Assembly: GCA_002367255.1 (NCBI GenBank)
Contig: DFBD01000132.1
Coordinates: forward strand, 1 to 6,407
DNA from: Rhodobacterales bacterium UBA3089
GTDB lineage: Bacteria; Pseudomonadota; Alphaproteobacteria; Rhodobacterales; Rhodobacteraceae
Length of the DNA stretch: 6,407 nucleotides
Direction of reading: 5' to 3'
The translations under genes and the position numbers were made by a program. Below are positions 5,608 through 6,407 of the stretch, piece after piece (positions within the stretch are counted from its first letter, which is position 1; every line of letters begins with the position of its first letter). The notes under the pieces are model-generated. The model ran no database searches and was not told where the DNA came from. It worked only from the letters and a program-made list of their open reading frames with translations.

Positions 5608-6297
5608 ATGATCCGTTTCGCCCCCATACTGTTGGCCATCATCGGCGCCGTCATAATGTTCCGCATTTCCGCATGGCGGAGCGGCAAAAATCTGGATGCG
5701 CGCTCGACCCCGTTGAAAGACCCGGCGTTACTGGCGCTGACCAAACGTATGGCCGATCAGTTGGATTTGCCGCGCCTTAAGGTACACATTTATGAAATCG
5801 AACCAATCAACGGGCTGGCCGCAGCAGACGGACGGATTTTCATTACCCGTGGGTTTATGAACAAATACCGCGACGGGATTGTCGATGCCGAAGAATTGGC
5901 GAGCGTGATTGCTCATGAGCTTGGCCACGTCGCGCTTGGGCATTCCAAACGCCGGATGCTGGATTTTGCTGGGGCAAATGCGGCGCGGGTTATTCTTATG
6001 ACGGTGGTCGGGCGAATGATCCCGTTTATCGGTGTCTATATCGTTAATGCGCTGATTTCGATGTTCACGGCAACACTGTCACGCAAAGATGAATACGAGG
6101 CGGATGCCTATGCCTCGGCCCTGTTAACCAAATCTGGCATCGGCGTTGCCCCGCAAATCGCGATGTTCCAAAAGCTGGATTATCTGGCGGGTAAGGTCGA
6201 TGGTGGCGGGCAACTGGCATGGCTAATGAGCCATCCGGCGACGGCGGACCGGATCACGGCCATTCGGGCGCTTGATGCGAAATGGAACGGCGCTTAG
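5608..6297 (+). CDS. M48 family zinc metallopeptidase
   Basis: A 229-aa peptidase of the M48 (Ste24/HtpX-like) family. The zinc site is H103-E104-L-G-H107 (HExxH), with E162 as likely third ligand in DEYEADAYA (161-169). The common SHP motif (208-210) is near the C-terminus, followed by ADRI (213-216). One hydrophobic helix at the N-terminus (about 4-19) should anchor it in the inner membrane. A second hydrophobic stretch (about 127-153) lies between the two zinc motifs, as in membrane members of the family. Related enzymes cleave or clear damaged membrane proteins. The start is bounded by an in-frame TAA at 5602-5604, so the ATG at 5608 is the first possible one. No clear Shine-Dalgarno site is seen in the 22-nt gap after the P450. 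It is last in the operon and ends in a 4-nt overlap with a convergent gene. Confidence 0.92.
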   Translation: MIRFAPILLAIIGAVIMFRISAWRSGKNLDARSTPLKDPALLALTKRMADQLDLPRLKVHIYEIEPINGLAAADGRIFITRGFMNKYRDGIVDAEELASVIAHELGHVALGHSKRRMLDFAGANAARVILMTVVGRMIPFIGVYIVNALISMFTATLSRKDEYEADAYASALLTKSGIGVAPQIAMFQKLDYLAGKVDGGGQLAWLMSHPATADRITAIRALDAKWNGA

Positions 6298-6407
6298 CTT
6301 TCCTCGCCAAACTCCGCTTCAAGGAATTTCCCCATACGCGGCAGGCCTGTGCGTTTTAGCAACGGGCGGATAAGCTGCGGGCGGCCCGATGCTTTGACAG
6401 CGCGGGC
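6294..6407 (-). CDS. C-terminal end of an unidentified gene (continues past the right edge)
   Basis: On the minus strand an open frame enters from the right edge and stops at TAA (6296-6294). It gives 37 residues, including GRPQLIRPLLKRTGLPRMG (8-26), then KFLEAEFGEES at the end. The absence of stops, the composition and the compact convergence with the peptidase gene (4 nt shared) suggest a real coding end. A basic, helical stretch followed by an acidic tail is visible. I do not recognise the family and assign no function. Confidence 0.5.
   Translation of the reverse strand, partial: ARAVKASGRPQLIRPLLKRTGLPRMGKFLEAEFGEES

Overview
The window looks like chromosomal DNA of a Rhodobacterales-type alphaproteobacterium (Roseobacter/Rhodobacter group). 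This is judged from remembered family resemblance: the single-cysteine DksA, the MoxR protein and CoxE-like VWA protein, and the racemase N-terminus all read like Rhodobacterales proteins. Base composition is moderately GC-rich. I see no insertion sequence, tRNA, rRNA, CRISPR array or phage gene, so the window reads as ordinary chromosome.

Layout. On the minus strand at the left are the N-terminal end of a family III CoA-transferase, probably alpha-methylacyl-CoA racemase (1-161), and upstream of it dksA (249-671). dksA is followed by a clear intrinsic terminator (194-221). A 17-bp near-perfect palindrome (170-186) lies between that terminator and the racemase and covers the racemase Shine-Dalgarno site. 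The 188-bp stretch 672-859 is a divergent promoter region. Only weak promoter-like sequences can be read there, one in each direction.

From 860 to 6297 eight plus-strand genes form what looks like one operon: a MoxR-type AAA+ ATPase, a GNAT acetyltransferase, a 56-aa membrane protein, a CoxE-like VWA protein, a 109-aa membrane-anchored protein, a DedA/VTT membrane protein, a cytochrome P450 and an M48 zinc metallopeptidase. Five of the seven junctions are stop/start overlaps (ATGA or GTGA) or a direct stop-GTG abutment. The other two gaps are 8 and 22 nt. This argues for translational coupling and co-transcription.

How they may work together. MoxR ATPases and VWA proteins are established partners in chaperone-like remodelling and metal-cofactor assembly, so genes 1 and 4 are the core pair. 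The acetyltransferase, the membrane proteins, the P450 and the peptidase are tied to them only by operon structure. A shared envelope or lipid-related role is possible but is inference. At the right edge the C-terminus of an unidentified minus-strand gene (6294-6407) converges on the peptidase gene and overlaps its stop region by 4 nt.

Most of the window is recognisable. The points worth a second look are the palindrome over the racemase ribosome-binding site, the P450 without the usual acid-alcohol pair, the paired helix-turn-helix-like segments in the 109-aa protein, and the tight MoxR/GNAT/VWA arrangement.
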